Of a stretch of 64,000 nucleotides of DNA, positions 50,501 to 64,000 are shown piece after piece. Numbering within the stretch: the first letter of the stretch is position 1; each line of letters opens with the position of its first letter. Source of the DNA: Mesaphorura yosii (taxonomy: Eukaryota > Arthropoda > Collembola > Poduromorpha > Tullbergiidae); assembly GCA_009869945.1 (NCBI GenBank), contig WIXG01000218.1:1-64000 (forward strand), written 5' to 3'. The translations under genes were made by a program, and so were the position numbers. The notes under the pieces were generated by a model. The model was not told the DNA's origin. It made no database searches and saw nothing but the letters and a program-made list of their open reading frames with translations.

Positions 50501-53500
50501 CAATGTACTTCGCGTTCATGCAATATATCTACTTTACGAGTGAATTGATTCATTGCGCCTATTAGAGTGAGCTCCAGTTTTAGATTTTTAACAGTGAGTA
50601 GGCAGCGACCGCGCAACTTGGTTGTGCCGACCTGCTAGTGTTTAAAGAAAAGACATTTTGCTTGTACGGGAATTGCAATCACATCTTTGACATTGTACGT
50701 TTGGAAGCGTAATACTGGAATTGGTTTTGTTACCTAACTCGCAGAGTAGTACAAAATGTGCCATATGGTATAATTTTTTGCCCGTTCAGACTTCAACTCG
50801 AAATTTTCATATTCACCGTCTGGAGCCCAGCGCAGCAGCCCAGTCATCAATTTCCCCTTCTCGCTTAAAATACAAATCACTTTTTTCATTTCTCAATGGA
50901 CACACGGACTGGCTGGCAATAGTAACGCATTCATACTCGTCCGTAGGTATTAACCGTTCGTGCAGCCCGAACTGTGCTTCTGACCGACCGGGTCTGATTT
51001 GATTTTACATATTCTGAACAAAGGCCTGCTGGCTTCTTGTCACAAAAGGTAATTTCGGTGGTTCCCAATCTAATCTTTTTTGTCACATCTGACCACATAT
51101 CACAAGCACCATCTCGCTCGCGCACCACACATGCGAAAACCAATCAAGAATCTGTCGCGCTGCGTCCCCGCGTCCTCGTCCATGGCATGTAATCTTATTC
51201 AAATCACTGCCTTCAATTCCCTGAGAGCTGTCAGTGTCCAGCTTGAGCGTTGTGCGAATTGTATTAAATCTTAAACACGCCACATGGTTTGGTCTCTGGT
51301 CGTAAGTCCAGCCGCTGCGCTGATGTGGCCACATTTTGCCCAATTTACAATTTTACAGAAATTCATTTTCACTCGTTATCGCACAGAACACGGCCTGTGA
51401 ATTTGTGCAAATTCCTGTGGTCGTGATGCACATAATGAGCCAAAGACGTGTCATATAAATATGCATTATCTGTCTTCTCTCGTTGCGAAATCATAAAAAG
51501 TAGACAAATGCCATTAGACGCGAGTATTGAGTAGACCAGTCGGAGGACGGGTAGGAACGAGGACAGCGCAAATTTCATAAATTTGGTGGCGTGTCTTGCT
51601 CGTCTGAATTTTTCTCATCTTTTTCTTGAAAACGGAGATCTTCTTTCTTTCCGTAACCCAATAGAGCACAGGGCTAATAATGCGGTATGTGGATTTGGGT
51701 TGGCAGCCGAAACCGAAGGAACTTTATCTGTTTTGTGTAAAGAGACAAAAACTAAAATGGTTTTAATGGATGGACCCACAACGAGGAGAGGAATGCAGGA
51801 TAAACAGAAGGGGCAATGTTGCAGTAAAACTAAAACCAAGTCAGTCACCTGCACTTCTTCCCATAACGTATGCCCATGCTCGTTTTGTCTGTCCAATTCG
51901 TGTGCCAAAACACCAAATTACACCACCAATTACGCACGTACAAGATTTGGTAATATTTTACGCTCGACACGAGCATCCAGGTCACTCCGAGACTGAAATT
52001 GTTTAATGCGCTGCTATTTACTTGACGGATTTTATTCTCTGCGTGACATTTTCCGTTTCCCTCATACGGGAACACGACCGTAAGTGCCTTGCATTACCTA
52101 TTTAGCGTGTTCCGACAGCAAAAGCTCGTGCCAGGTGACATTCAATCCTAATCCAATATTTACTGCGAAATTCTGCTCCAACGCCAGTGACCTGAGGCCA
52201 GCTTAATAACTTTTCACGTTTCTACTCTGCTATACTAATATTGACAAGCTTTCATTCCCATCCCAATTGCTATTGCGGGATTAGCAGTAAATTGGTTCGA
52301 TATTTCTTCCCTTGCCCGCTGGTCATTTTGGGGTCGGATTGCTGGTTGAGCTTTGCTCGGTTAACTGGCCAGCCACCTCTCACTATTGCAGGTACGCGCA
52401 CGCGGACGATCATGCGTATTGAAGTAAGGAAGCTGCCTTTTGTCAGGGTGCTGGTTTTGGTGTTTGCGTTAAAAATTCGTTGATTTCGTAGAAATGCCTA
52501 TGCAAAGAGTGTCCATCCGTGAGATTATTAATTCGGTTCTGAATTTTGGTAAACAAAAGTGCTGTGCTTTTTGTTCGATTTAAATCCTGGCAGATATGCA
52601 GCTTAATTTTTTCACAATAATATTTCTACAGGAGATCAAGAAGTTGTAGAAGATGTCACTAGTATATAAATTAAAGCTAATGTTGGAAACTGGTACTAAT
52701 TCATGATTCATGAAAGTTCAAGTACAACATGCGAGTAAAAGCAAGATACAAGATTGATTGGGCATTAATTCAATTCAGAGATCCAAGGTGATGATGAGTG
52801 TCAACACCGCACCTACCATCGACACGGGGGTCTAGCTTTTGTAAAGGATTTCTTTCGCTTTGGTAGATCTTGTTCCGCAGAAAAGATAATTGGAACCGAA
52901 TTGTTTCGGATGTGTTCTGAATAACATTAACGCGAGTTATTTGAGGGGAGGCCGGCTGTGCTGCGCTACGCTGCTGAAATGAATTGAAGGTATACGCTTA
53001 ACTATCGGGGAATAAGTATATTTCTGTGTGCAGAGCAGCAAAGATGAAGCGACGGGTCGACGGATGGAGAAATCCTCACGGTGCGCGTTGATTGTACATG
53101 TCCATTTAATGGATTCCTTTGGGATGATAATGATGGTGTGTGAGTTGAGAGATGTGCGGGAAGGGATGCTCATGTTGGTGCTGACGAAGCTTTCGGCTAC
53201 AAATGAAGTCACGCCAAGCCTGGCTTGGAGGGGTTTCGCATTTACACTTTGCACTGACTGAACGCCGTGCCGCGTTCATGATCACTCACGGGCACGGCTT
53301 CTGTAATGTAAGGTAAAAGGAGCCAAGGCAAGGCAAGAAAGATTTTTAGATGCCGAAAGAGCGTCTGTGATGCACAACACTCATGGCACGCTGGAGAAGG
53401 TGAGCTTTCCGGATAAATTCTATCGCATCAGTTGTCTGTCTGTCTACAGATTCTTGCAATGATGCGTTGCACACCGCATCGGGCGATGATGATGATGAGG

Positions 53501-53712
53501 ATGACTGTGATGAGCAAAGAGCAGAGCGGATTCATGCGGGTGAAAAAGGAGAAGGCTTTCTTTGTATAAATATTCGGTATGATTATGAAAGGAGAACGCG
53601 GAATATTTTAGCAGGCGTTCCTCCACGCGGGCGAGATCATCCGCCTTACCTTTTGAAACTGATAGCACGGTGAGTGCCGCCGCCGCCGCGACTCTAGAAT
53701 CAATATTATAAC

Positions 53713-53730
53713 TTGCGAGCGTGCTCGCAA
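53713..53730. repeat. 18-bp palindrome
   Basis: TTGCGAGC, two bases, then GCTCGCAA: perfect 8-bp arms. It could be a protein-binding dyad or chance; no neighbouring gene is recognised. Confidence 0.5.
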
Positions 53731-56643
53731 ACGCAATCTTTCATTACATACCTTCAGTTTCCTTTCCACCTCCACACACATGTTAACAAAAGGTAGAGAG
53801 ACTGTGTAAATAAACTGATGCACCTCGGCATCAGCAAAGGCAAAGCGACATTAGTCGAACACGCCGCTTTTACTTAGCATAATGTAGCTCGGAGATCAGA
53901 TTGGGCTTCACGGTGTGGTGTTTGATATGCAGCAGATTTCTTCGCAAGGATCTTTCTCAACGACTCAAAGACTGGAGCTGTAACGTAACGAGGAGTCGAG
54001 GAAAGAGTAAAGATGACAACATTGAAGGACAAAAGAAAGAAGCATGAAAAGGTAGGAGGCACTATGCGAAAGACGAAGAATGAAAGACGACCCATACAAA
54101 TCTCTTCAACCGTGCAACACCTTCGTCCTCCATTTCCATTTAGCACACCTGACATGCACCGCTGGTCGTGAAGGCAGCGTAGGAGTTGGACTCAGAATTG
54201 ATTTCTAATATTCTTGAGTCGAGTAGAATCGTTGTGTGGTCTTGGTCTTGATTTCCATTCGTCCTCGCTCCGTCTGGCGTGCAATATGGTTCATTTGACA
54301 TTAAATCAATGGTCAATCAGGTATAAAATGTATAGCAGCACGACCCATGAGGCCTACGGCAAGCAATCCCAAATTAGATTGAAACGTCGCCCATGACACT
54401 GCCTGCTTGCTTGGTGGCACTCGAGGCGAGATTTAATTTGTAGTTGCCTCGAGTTCCAATCCAACTTTTGTGGCGATGGCGGCGGCTCGTTCGCTAATTA
54501 ATTACCAAGTCAAAGTCAATCTCTGAGAAGTTGAAGTGAACCACCGCCATCGCCATCCACCAATTCATTTGAAGGTACTCGTGCTCTAGTCGTGGAATGC
54601 CATGGAAAGGTGAGCCCGGGTATTTATTGTGGATGACGGCAACGGCAGGGGAATGCGAGAGAAAGACAAGGACCACTTGAAACTTTTTGGCATTATTGAT
54701 TTTGGTTGAGGTGCGAATGCGAATGAAAATAGTTTTGAACACGGCATGGACGAGACGAAGAGCATTCCAGCAAAGAGCCAGCAGCAGACGGGCAATAAGA
54801 ATAAGACGAAGCGACGGACCTAAGTGGATTGAGAGAAAGCAGACACGAAGTACGGCAAAGGTGCGTCACCTGTTCAACACGTTTAACGTTTCCTTTCACG
54901 CTCTCAATCAAGAAGGAAGAGTTTGTTCTGTTCTGCTTACATCCTTTGGGAATACCAATTCCTGGACGACCAACCTGAACGCTGCTGCTGCTGTAAAGGC
55001 ATGAGAAGCGCAAGCAGATACCAAACAACGTACGCTTACGCTTTCAAACTTAGCTGAAACTTTCTCAACTGTTGAACCCGTCGGGTTGAACAAGACAGTT
55101 TGTACTGCCTCGTTTTGTGTATCTGGCAGTGCGAATAGCTGAAATAACCAATAGGCCAAAAACAATCGTATCAATTGTATCACCTCACCTTCAGCAAATT
55201 AAACAGAGAGACATGAACATTTGCATTGGAATGCGTGCAACTCAAGTCAAGTCACTGAACTCGAAACCTTCTTTTACTCTTTTCTTGCATTTCAACCGTA
55301 CGCTTGTACGAGGAAGTGTTTAAATGAAGTCTTTTTCATAACAAAAAGCTAAACTTTTAATTCCATTACTTCACCGACTCCATTCGTAGGAATTCGCGCC
55401 TCTGGCTCACCTTTTCATTGTGCTAAATTATGAGGAAGTGTGGAACCGTGTTGCTGGTGAAATGTACACGTCGGAGTGGAAGAAACGCGGACGCGTGAAT
55501 ATTATAAAGTGATTATCTCGCAACTTTTCACATTTTTTGGTACTTGCCAAAAAACTTTGAGCGAGAATGATTATGGCTATAGTCCAACATTTATATTCAT
55601 TACGTGCATTAACAGTTTTGTCCTGTTTACGAAATTGTGAGGAACCTGCCCTCCTGGCATGCTTTAATTGAGACTTGATTAATTCGGTCTAATGAGTACA
55701 TATTTCTTTGGAAATTGGCCGCCGGCAGTCCACGTCCCGAAAAACAATTACGCTACAATGGCAGTAAATCTTGAGGAAAGAGAATAGACTGGACAACGAT
55801 GCGCTACTTTATTGCGTACGAGTGGCCATAAAGTGATCATATCTCCGCCTGGCACGTCGTATTTGTCTCGCAAACGTAGTTTCCATGTCGCTCAAGTATT
55901 CATTAACTTGGTGCCGTGACCAGATAACAATAAAGTACGAATGATAATGGCATTCGAAAAGCTTACGGCCGGCCATTAATTCGAGGTCGTCTGTTCTTGA
56001 AAGTATTAACAAAAGACATTTCAGTTTTCTGGGGTCACTCTCTCCATACAATAAATTAATTTGTACAAGAACGGGTAATGTTGTTGCGAAACTCATACAG
56101 GAACGCGAAGCGAAGCACATACTCGAATTCCCGAATGCCAACATTGGCCGAGCGAGAGGAAGGAGTAACAGTAACACATGAACGATGAACGTCAAATGGC
56201 AATTGCCATTAATTAAACTCAATTTAAGCTGACAAGACGAGCTGCAATAAGCAGAAGCACGAACGTCGGCATGCTCATACGTGCGTGAGTTCACCTACCG
56301 ACAGCCAGCAGAGGCGTTGAGATGCCAAATAGCAGAATTAAAACTAATTGATGGGTAGTAGAGTCATGCTAGCATGGCAGACCATCGCATGGGCTCAGGA
56401 GGCATTTTATGATGAGAACTTTAATTTAATAAACAACGTAGAAAATTTATCCAACCCTGTTGTGGGTCCGTATTGTTATTTTATTGTTAACATTTTAATA
56501 TCTTTCGCACTACACCGATGAGGCTCATTATCCGCTGAGAAGTGACAACCTCGGCATCATTTGAACGTTGAACTGTAAATTGAGAATTCTTCAAATTCGA
56601 TGAATGAACATCGAACAGGCGTCTCACTTGCTTGCAATGCAAC

Positions 56644-56664
56644 CGGCATGGCATGGCATGGCAT
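56644..56664. repeat. GGCAT pentanucleotide repeat
   Basis: Four consecutive GGCAT units. Shorter versions (two or three GGCAT or GGCTT units) occur elsewhere in the 30-64-kb stretch, for example near 42123 and 61391-61440. Confidence 0.75.
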
Positions 56665-59600
56665 ATTGCATTTGACTGGAGATCTCGATCTGGGGATGCA
56701 ATTTACCACTTATACCATCAATTCATGAAGCGAAGGACCCTCAAGTCATTGAGCATACCTTTTATGTGCTCGTTTTATTAATGAAATTCAGAAACAAGGC
56801 AGAAGGTACTGATAAGCGAAGAGGGAATGCAAAATCCACGTACTCGAACTTCTCCCGGGATTTTGAAAAAACGGACATGGGGAATTGTGCAAAGTACGAG
56901 ATGGCCGGAGATGGAGAGATGCGAGCATAGTGCAGTGCGCACCATCCTCGGTGCTTTCCAGTGCGATATGAAGGTAGATTCAGATTTTAGCTGCAGCAGC
57001 CGGGCAGGAGGGGAACCGTCACCGTCCTCGTCACAAAGGGTCAATTTTGTTTGAGGACACATTTATGCGATGTCGTTGTTGCACCGTTCGCATGTGACAC
57101 AAGGGACACTTTGTTGGGAACACGCGACGTGCGTCGGCTTGATTTCGTGCGCACACACGGCTCGGCTTCGAATACAAAAGACTCACTTTTATTTTGTGCA
57201 GGGCTCGTGTGCTGTGCGTCACGAGCGTGATGGTTAATTTTTCCCTGAGCACTGCACACGGGATACGGTACTGATTTTCAATTTCAGGCAGCGCTTTATC
57301 TTCTGGCCGGAATTGGCACTTGTATCCACTTGGCAGGGCTGTTTCTGAGCTGGGGAACTTTGAATCTGTGCAACTAACGACTAAACAGCATTGAGAGAGA
57401 TAGGAAAATATTCCTGAAACAATTGCGTCGATGCGATCTTGCAAATAGAGTTCGAAATACGGACTAACTTTGTGATCACCGTTCAAAATCTTTGCCGAGA
57501 TAGGTTACTATGGCGTATTCAGTGCAGGTTATTGAATTTGATAGGAGTTTAACAGGACTGATAGAAGTTCCCAATCTCTGCTAATGGCAGGTAAAATTGT
57601 CCCGGGTTTTAACCGGTCCAATTCCTGCACACGCTCTGCTCTGTTGTTCTACTGAACAAACCAAAGGTAATGAACCGTGCACATTAAAATAAACGCAGAC
57701 CCAATCTCTCATACAAAAGCCCGCACCGAACAATGGGAAGTCTCACCTGGCCATGGACAAACCTTTCTCTTCATTCATAAACTCCCCCTGCGATGTCTGA
57801 TTTCAACTGAAAAATCTTTTTTTCAATTAACCGTCCGCCTCACCCGCAGCCAAACGTGTGCCTGCCTGCCGTCCCTACGCTGCGTTCTCTTTCATGTACA
57901 GTATCTTTGATCTCTTTGAATGAACTTTTATGTTCACTTTTATCTGTACGCATTCACCTATGTCAAATTCCATCTCTTTTGTGTAACTTTTTTCTTTCTG
58001 CATCTCAATCGGATCAGCGGCCGTGATTATACACACAGAACTGGTTTACTCCTTGTGTTAGTTTGTTTTTTAAATTACATAATGTATTATATTTCCACGT
58101 ACAATTGACGCACGCGCAGAGGCAGCACGGGAGATCAGCCACGAGCCAGCAGCCAGAGTCGGACTCCACTTTCATTCATGCAGAATTATAATTACATACC
58201 TTTCATTTGCAGAACACAAAGGGGGGATTGAGATCAGTTTTAGTACATTCTATTCAATGGTTTTGCACGTTTGGCCGTTTAACCTCGAAGCAATGAGATT
58301 AAAATTCTGTTTTCACACCTGCGTCAATGCAGTTTTATCATTGCTTGCCTGCAAAAGTGGTAGGCATCAACAGTAGTGGCGGTCTGTTATAAGAGCCGAA
58401 CAGTAAATGGTGATGACTTGGGGCTTCGCGACAACAATCCACCTGAGTTGCGAGTCCCAAGCTGTCGCTGTCGTGATTGAATGCGAATCAAGCAAAGGAG
58501 GTTCGTAGTGGAAGTTGAGACCGAGAAGTGGTTATACCGTAATGTGAATAAAGCAGGTACATAATAATATGAGGTTTACATTTCGCATTTGAGGACTTGA
58601 GGAGTGCTCCTCGGGGAGTCGTTCGTAAGAACCGTCGCGTCGCACCGTGCCGGCCTCATATCTCGCTTTCTTTCTCATAGCATGGTGCAAGCATGACGAC
58701 CAAACGAGGGCCAATTCTCTTTGACAAGTATCTCCTTGCGGACTGATACCCAAATCTACTTATCTTTCTCCCTCCTCGCAACATGAAAGAAATGAACCTG
58801 TCTCCCAAATCTCTTTTCTTTAATGTACACTCACAGGTCTGCACTCACCTCCCATATCAACGATTTAGTTTCATCCAAATTGCAATTTATACTTGTACGA
58901 AATCTGGTCCTTTTCTGTTACCTTTTCTCTTGCCGGGCCTTGTCTACGGTGGCCCGAGATCCCGCATCGTCATCGAGATGTATTTGTGCGTGGCATGGTA
59001 TAATAAATCAAAATTACGAGGGTAAACCTACTCGTAATGCGGTTTGAGACTTTCTCGGATTTCTGGAACTCGTATCGCTGCCCTTCGCGACAGGAAGGAG
59101 CCCTTCAAATAAACAGGAAGCAATGAATATTTGATTGAAGGTCTTGAATATGACAACGATTATTCTCTCAGAATCCAGTTTCAAGTTCCACGAAGTGCTG
59201 GTTTCTATGATTCTTCAATGCCAGTTATTTTTCACAATTTTGAGCCTAATATGCAACAGTAAGCGAAGGTTCATTTCAGGGTAACCAAGGTTCTGGGTAA
59301 AATCCGAGTCTGTGATTATGAAGGAAGGTGAATCATCATGATTTAACTCATTAGCAGGTAATCCTTTCCAAGTGTCTTCAGTTGGATTTCTTAGCTAGAC
59401 TCTAAGACACTCTTTACTATAATCCCCAATAATTATTTTTGTTCCTCATTATTTCCTTGACCATGGCCAACAGCGTTAGTATCACCTTTTTCGCTTATCT
59501 TTTAGCCGACTTCCAAACTCATCTGTTCGGTAATTGATAACAGCGTCCCACATATTGAGTCCACATGTGGTCCTACTTTCCAGTGTTTGTATTGGACTGG

Positions 59601-62600
59601 ACTAACAATAAACGGAAAGGTACAAAGTGTAGGCGATAAAGATAAGGTCCATGTTAATAATAGCTACCTGAGTTAACAAACATACACTTTACGGTACGCA
59701 CATCCATCGACTCAGAGTTGAGTCGGCACTAATTTAGAACTGAATTGATGTTATTGTTGAGCTCAATGGAGTGAGTCATAACTCCGTCGTTGTCGTGGTC
59801 GTGTAGTGGATTACGTTGACCTTTCCCTTCTTTATTTACTCATCACAGTGGTGTTTATGTTAACAATCAATAGCAAAAGCAAAGGACTGGCTTCGAGTCG
59901 AGTACTGTCTTGTCTTGACTTGATGTGAATTGAGATTTCTAATTAACTTCGTCCGTGTATAAACTTCAGTGCTCTCGAGTTCTTTGTTCTCTGAATGTGC
60001 CCGTGATCAAACTTTCGCACTTAATTATTCCAAATTTGATTTCTGCGGTGCCGTTTTGTAATTCATAATCATTGCACGTCCAAGAAATTACGGAACTTCA
60101 TTTTCCAATTCCCACCTTGCCAAGACACAGGACCAGAGACTTGCAGCTAGTTGACTCAAGGCAAGGTTTCCAAGAAGAGGGCAGCCGGGCAGGGTATCTT
60201 GTTTGAAGATCCTCCAAGTCGATATTTAGCATAACAGCCGTGTGCAGAGGTACGTACGTGTGAAGTTTCCTTTATAGATTAATTAATGTGCTCGAATCCC
60301 ATAATATCTCCATGATTCCATTTGGAAATCCATTTCTTTCTTCTACAACTTTATGCCGCTCTCACTCGAGTAGCCAAATTTCATGAATAAATTAAGAGAA
60401 TGCGGTACTAATAATAAAGTGCGACCTGAATAATAAGAAAACTTCGGGACAAGGTATTTGGCATTTCACACTTTACACGTTGCACCGTAACGAGTGTTCT
60501 TATAATACATAATACATTACATGTGCATGTTCAGGCTTCAGCGTAAATTCTCCGAGACGTGAGGGCTTGGAACAGGATTTGGAAATGAAATCTCTCACCT
60601 TCACCTTTCCACAACCATAAAACTGAATGAGAAATCGTAAAATGAATTTGTAAGCAGCGAATATTCTGCGGAGATGAGGTGTGGGGTACAGAGCAGGAGT
60701 TGCGTGAGGTGTGAAGGTGTGAACAGCCTGCAGAGAGATTCAGAGAGTCTGAGAGCAGGAGAGAGCGAGACTGTGACTTCCTTCCTTCCGATTTGCCTTC
60801 ATCCTACGCGGACTGCTTGAGGAGAATAAGCCCGATCATAATTCAGGTTGAAGTGGCTTAGCTTGTGCGCACCTTGCAGCAGTCGGTGTTGGAGTGGGAA
60901 GGTGAGAATAAGATTTTGTAGCCCAAAGATCGATAGAACTTGTACTTCTGTGACTACCTGCATCTTTCTACTGTGTGGGTAGCCACGCAAGGTCCGGAGT
61001 CGTCGCGCGTCCTGTGTCGCGACGTCGAATTAATTCACTTTCACAATCCTCTGTTGTTGTTGACAATCTTACTTGGAGTTTCTGGAGACATGGACAATTT
61101 CAGTAAAAGTTGTAGCTAGCCAGGCAAGACAAGGCAATGCGACAATAGTCTGCTTGACTGAGCAGCGAAAAAAATATTATGGGTGATATGGGCAAAGGTG
61201 GAATAATCATCATACATACGATGCCTAATGTTATGTAATATGGATGAAGTCGGCGTAGAGAAAGAAAGACTCACCGTCGCCGTGTGCCGTGCTGTGTAAG
61301 AAGCATAGAGGATAAATGTGTAGTTTATCTCAATGTGAAATCAGTTCATTTCCCTTGGAAATTGAGAAAGAGAAATGGTTGCTTGGATCACTGGCTTGGC
61401 TTGGCTGGCGCGGTGGTACGCGGTCCATGCATGGCATGGCGTACGTACGCGCGCAGTGTCCATGAATACATCTCCGCTGCATTGTGAGGCACGGCAGCAA
61501 TGACAAAGTACGGTTGTGGCCGAGGAAAGAGATCATTTTATGGTGGAATGTTTCGGAGATAGGAAGGACAATGTCGTACGTAGTTTGTGCCCAGCGCACA
61601 GCGGCACTTGACTTTATTCTTGGCTTGGTGCTTGGCGCGACAACGCTGGGAATTCAGTTGGAAATAATTCACGTAGAGCAGCACGAGCACGGGGAAGGTG
61701 AATCATAATACCTTCACATCGGAGATTTGTAATAGAAAAGGTAAAATAGTTGGTAGTTGGTGGCTGGTCTCCTCGCCCGTATGATATTAATGCTTTCTCA
61801 TCTTGCTGGCGTTGCACTGACTGCACAAGAAGTGTATATATTTTGTATCAAGCGGAATGAGAGTGACACTTTTTGGGCCGGCTCCAAAACTCATAGCACG
61901 AGGATTCATTTGCACACTAAATCTGCATTGAAATGTCATATTATATGAAATGCAATCAGATATCCGCTCAAGTCGACGTGCAGAGGATTCTATGACCCAT
62001 ATTATTATCGCTCCGTTTTATTCATGAAGCGCCCGCTTTACGAGCCACATCAGAATCTTGGCTCCGTTTCTTAATATCAAAGATCAAGGTAGCATGGCAG
62101 GAGCAGGCAATTGCGTCCTCAGATGAGTTCCGTGGTTCCATTATTCCGAAATACCTTTTCTTATTAAAAGACAAAAGATCGTCTTTTCTTGTTCCCATTC
62201 TTATGACAAAGGGTCTCGTAAGTCGTAATGGCGAAATTGCATCGGGCGCTTGGCTTGGCTTCGCCGGTGCTCCATGCTAAGCTGTAATATCTCATTTATT
62301 CAATTTCATTGCCTATACGTGCTTAGCACGGTGCACGTCGCACTTTACACTGGTACGGGTTTGTACCCGGACGTGAATTGGATGCTCAGATACTGGTCGG
62401 TCGGAATGCCCAAGAGATGAAAGCCTGCGAGCGAGCGATTATAAATAATGGCCGGTGAGATTCGATTCCTGTGCTTGCTCCATCTGCATCCTTCTCCGGT
62501 CAGCTTAAAACCGACTGCCCGAACCCACTTATTAGCATTCATACCTTCGCACGTATTCCGCTCCGACTCCAGGCCGCACTTTAGATTCATCCCAAGTGGC

Positions 62601-64000
62601 TCGACTGCTCACAGGAAGTGAAAAGAAAACCAAATGTGAATCAATTTGGAGCGGAGTATCTTTTACAAGCGCAGGCTGTAAAAATAAAATCTCACTTGAG
62701 TGAGTGCATATTTTATTCTCGCAAATCCTTTCCGAGCAGGCCGCACTGCTTCTTCCATCACGCTTGGGTAGGCGCCGAGGTTCAGTTAAAAAGGAATTGC
62801 ATATGCCGTGATCATTGAATACTTGAGCAGCATTTCGTATCCAATCAATGCCGAGCTCGCTTACGTGTGGGTGCAAAGAGCATCAATTTAATGGCGAGGC
62901 AGAGTCCCGGCTGGCCGTGGCCGTGCGCGGCTGTGGTGAATTAGTTTAAAAAGGTACGTCTTGTATTCATGTCAAGACTCTCGACTCGGTTGCTGATAAT
63001 GTCTTCATTTTCTTCTTGATTCCCAACGTAGCACACGGAACACGTAATTCGAAGCCTGCTCGCATTATTATTGCACTGTTTTTCTCATCAAACGAGAGAA
63101 AATGGTCTCTAACGAATTGCCGAGTCGAGTTGAGCGAAGCAGAGAAGCAACCGGATGGAATCTTGGTGAGGTGTGAATGTGAATTGCATTCTAAAACGCT
63201 GCCATCCTATAACAAAGTTTATCATCCGAATGCAAATTGTCGTACTTTTCACTGTTCGTGTACTTGTGCCCAAGTGTTTGCTTGCATCAGCATACCGAAT
63301 CACCAAAGCAGGATCAGAAGCAGGAGGAAGGGTTCAGGAACGAGTCGCAATGCACCTTATAATATATTTTTATAACATCATCATCTACACACAAAATGCA
63401 ATAAAGAATGTGCGGAAAGACATTTTCTTTTCTCAGCCTTTCATTAATCTTGCATTCGTCCGCGTTTCGTGGGCTTAACGATTGAGGCGTGCCACATAGC
63501 GTAGCCGTGGCCATGCTAAGCAAGCAGGGCTGTGAATGGTTTAATAATTAAGGCAAAGGTGATAGCAAATTGAACTAGCACGATTTGAAAGCCAAAATGT
63601 AGACAGACAGTTATTTCGACGGTGAGAAGATGATCCAGACAGATCTAGCTCCCCAATTTCTAGCGTATCGCACCGTGCATTACTGCTTGGATTTATGTAA
63701 ATAAATGAGACCACCGCAGCAGTAAATAACGTACCTCAAGTTCCCCACTTGCATTTGTCGTGTGTCAGTCCGTCTAGTCCGCGATAACATGTGTTTATAT
63801 TTTGTGAGCATTTGAAGTGGTGCAGTGGAAATATTCAACATTCAACATTTTTGTTTTGTTTCAATTAACCATTTTTCATATTTCATGTCTCACTACACCA
63901 GCGCCAACGTTTCGTATTCGGTTACATCTTAATATTACGGCTAAGATGTTGGTGGTTCAATTAAGAACCGCACTGCCTAAGCTCCGAAGGATGAGAGCAG

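Larger units (their letters stand above)
29916..64000 (+). other. 34-kb gene-free stretch, probable giant first intron of the ZEB-like gene
   Basis: No open frame on either strand carries a recognisable domain or a splice-consistent partner. The longest (161 and 151 codons, minus strand, near 56 and 57 kb) look like chance or shadow frames. The sequence is mixed: AT-rich blocks, short GC-rich patches, GGCAT and GGCTT-type short repeats and scattered CAGGTR/YACCTG E2-boxes. There is no transposase, reverse transcriptase, tRNA or rRNA visible. The simplest reading is intronic regulatory DNA of the transcription-factor gene, with possible unrecognised enhancers or non-coding RNAs. Confidence 0.45.

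Noticed and set aside
55809..56294. 161-codon minus-strand open frame, longest in the gene-free block
   Set aside because: No domain, no splice-compatible partner and no recognisable family; it has one hydrophobic run but otherwise ordinary composition. Consistent with chance in 34 kb.
57031..57486. 151-codon minus-strand open frame
   Set aside because: It overlaps other frames on both strands and shows no recognisable motif.
1..64000. CRISPR arrays, bacterial operons, viral genes, tRNA or rRNA genes
   Set aside because: No regularly spaced repeats, no operon structure and no recognisable cloverleaf, rRNA or viral protein segment was seen; the DNA is spliced nuclear sequence.

Overview
The window is eukaryotic nuclear DNA, most likely from an arthropod. 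Genes are split by many short GT-AG introns (often 55-100 nt), the intergenic space is AT-rich, and the gene content is animal: a cytosolic Hsc70, a chymotrypsin-fold secreted protease, an EPG5 autophagy tether and a ZEB/zfh-1-like first exon. The protease has brachyurin (crustacean collagenase)-type pocket residues. A springtail, crustacean or other pancrustacean would fit, but the species cannot be fixed from the sequence.

Layout. (1) 1-2300: no gene recognised. (2) 2301-9545, plus strand: a small secreted acidic protein of unknown function, with a signal-peptide exon, a 5.5-kb intron and one or two 3' exons. The intron carries a 153-bp non-autonomous hAT-type element with a perfect 8-bp target duplication. 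(3) 9916-12963, minus strand: a complete Hsc70 gene (six coding exons, 653 aa, ends EEVD) with a 557-nt 5'-UTR intron and a candidate HSE/CRE promoter region. (4) 14157-16474, minus strand: a seven-exon secreted S1A serine protease (385 aa) with Gly189/Asp226-type specificity residues. (5) 17900-27460, minus strand: a 29-exon gene coding for 2550 aa, identified as EPG5, the Rab7/LC3-binding tether for autophagosome-lysosome fusion. (6) 28.6-29.9 kb, plus strand: a leader and first coding exon ending in an RRKQ-PRRK motif, the N-terminal NuRD-recruitment signature of ZEB-type repressors. The splice donor is phase 1, as I recall it to be in vertebrate ZEB genes. (7) 29.9-64 kb: no recognisable exon on either strand. 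It is best read as the start of a giant first intron of that transcription-factor gene, probably rich in regulatory DNA.

The genes are unrelated neighbours rather than an operon: Hsc70, the protease and EPG5 lie head to tail on the minus strand. The secreted-protein gene converges on Hsc70, and EPG5 and the ZEB-like gene diverge from a roughly 1.1-kb shared upstream region. Exon models were assembled by hand by joining GT-AG (once GC-AG) boundaries that keep frame. All junction phases add up for Hsc70, the protease and EPG5, which is strong internal support.
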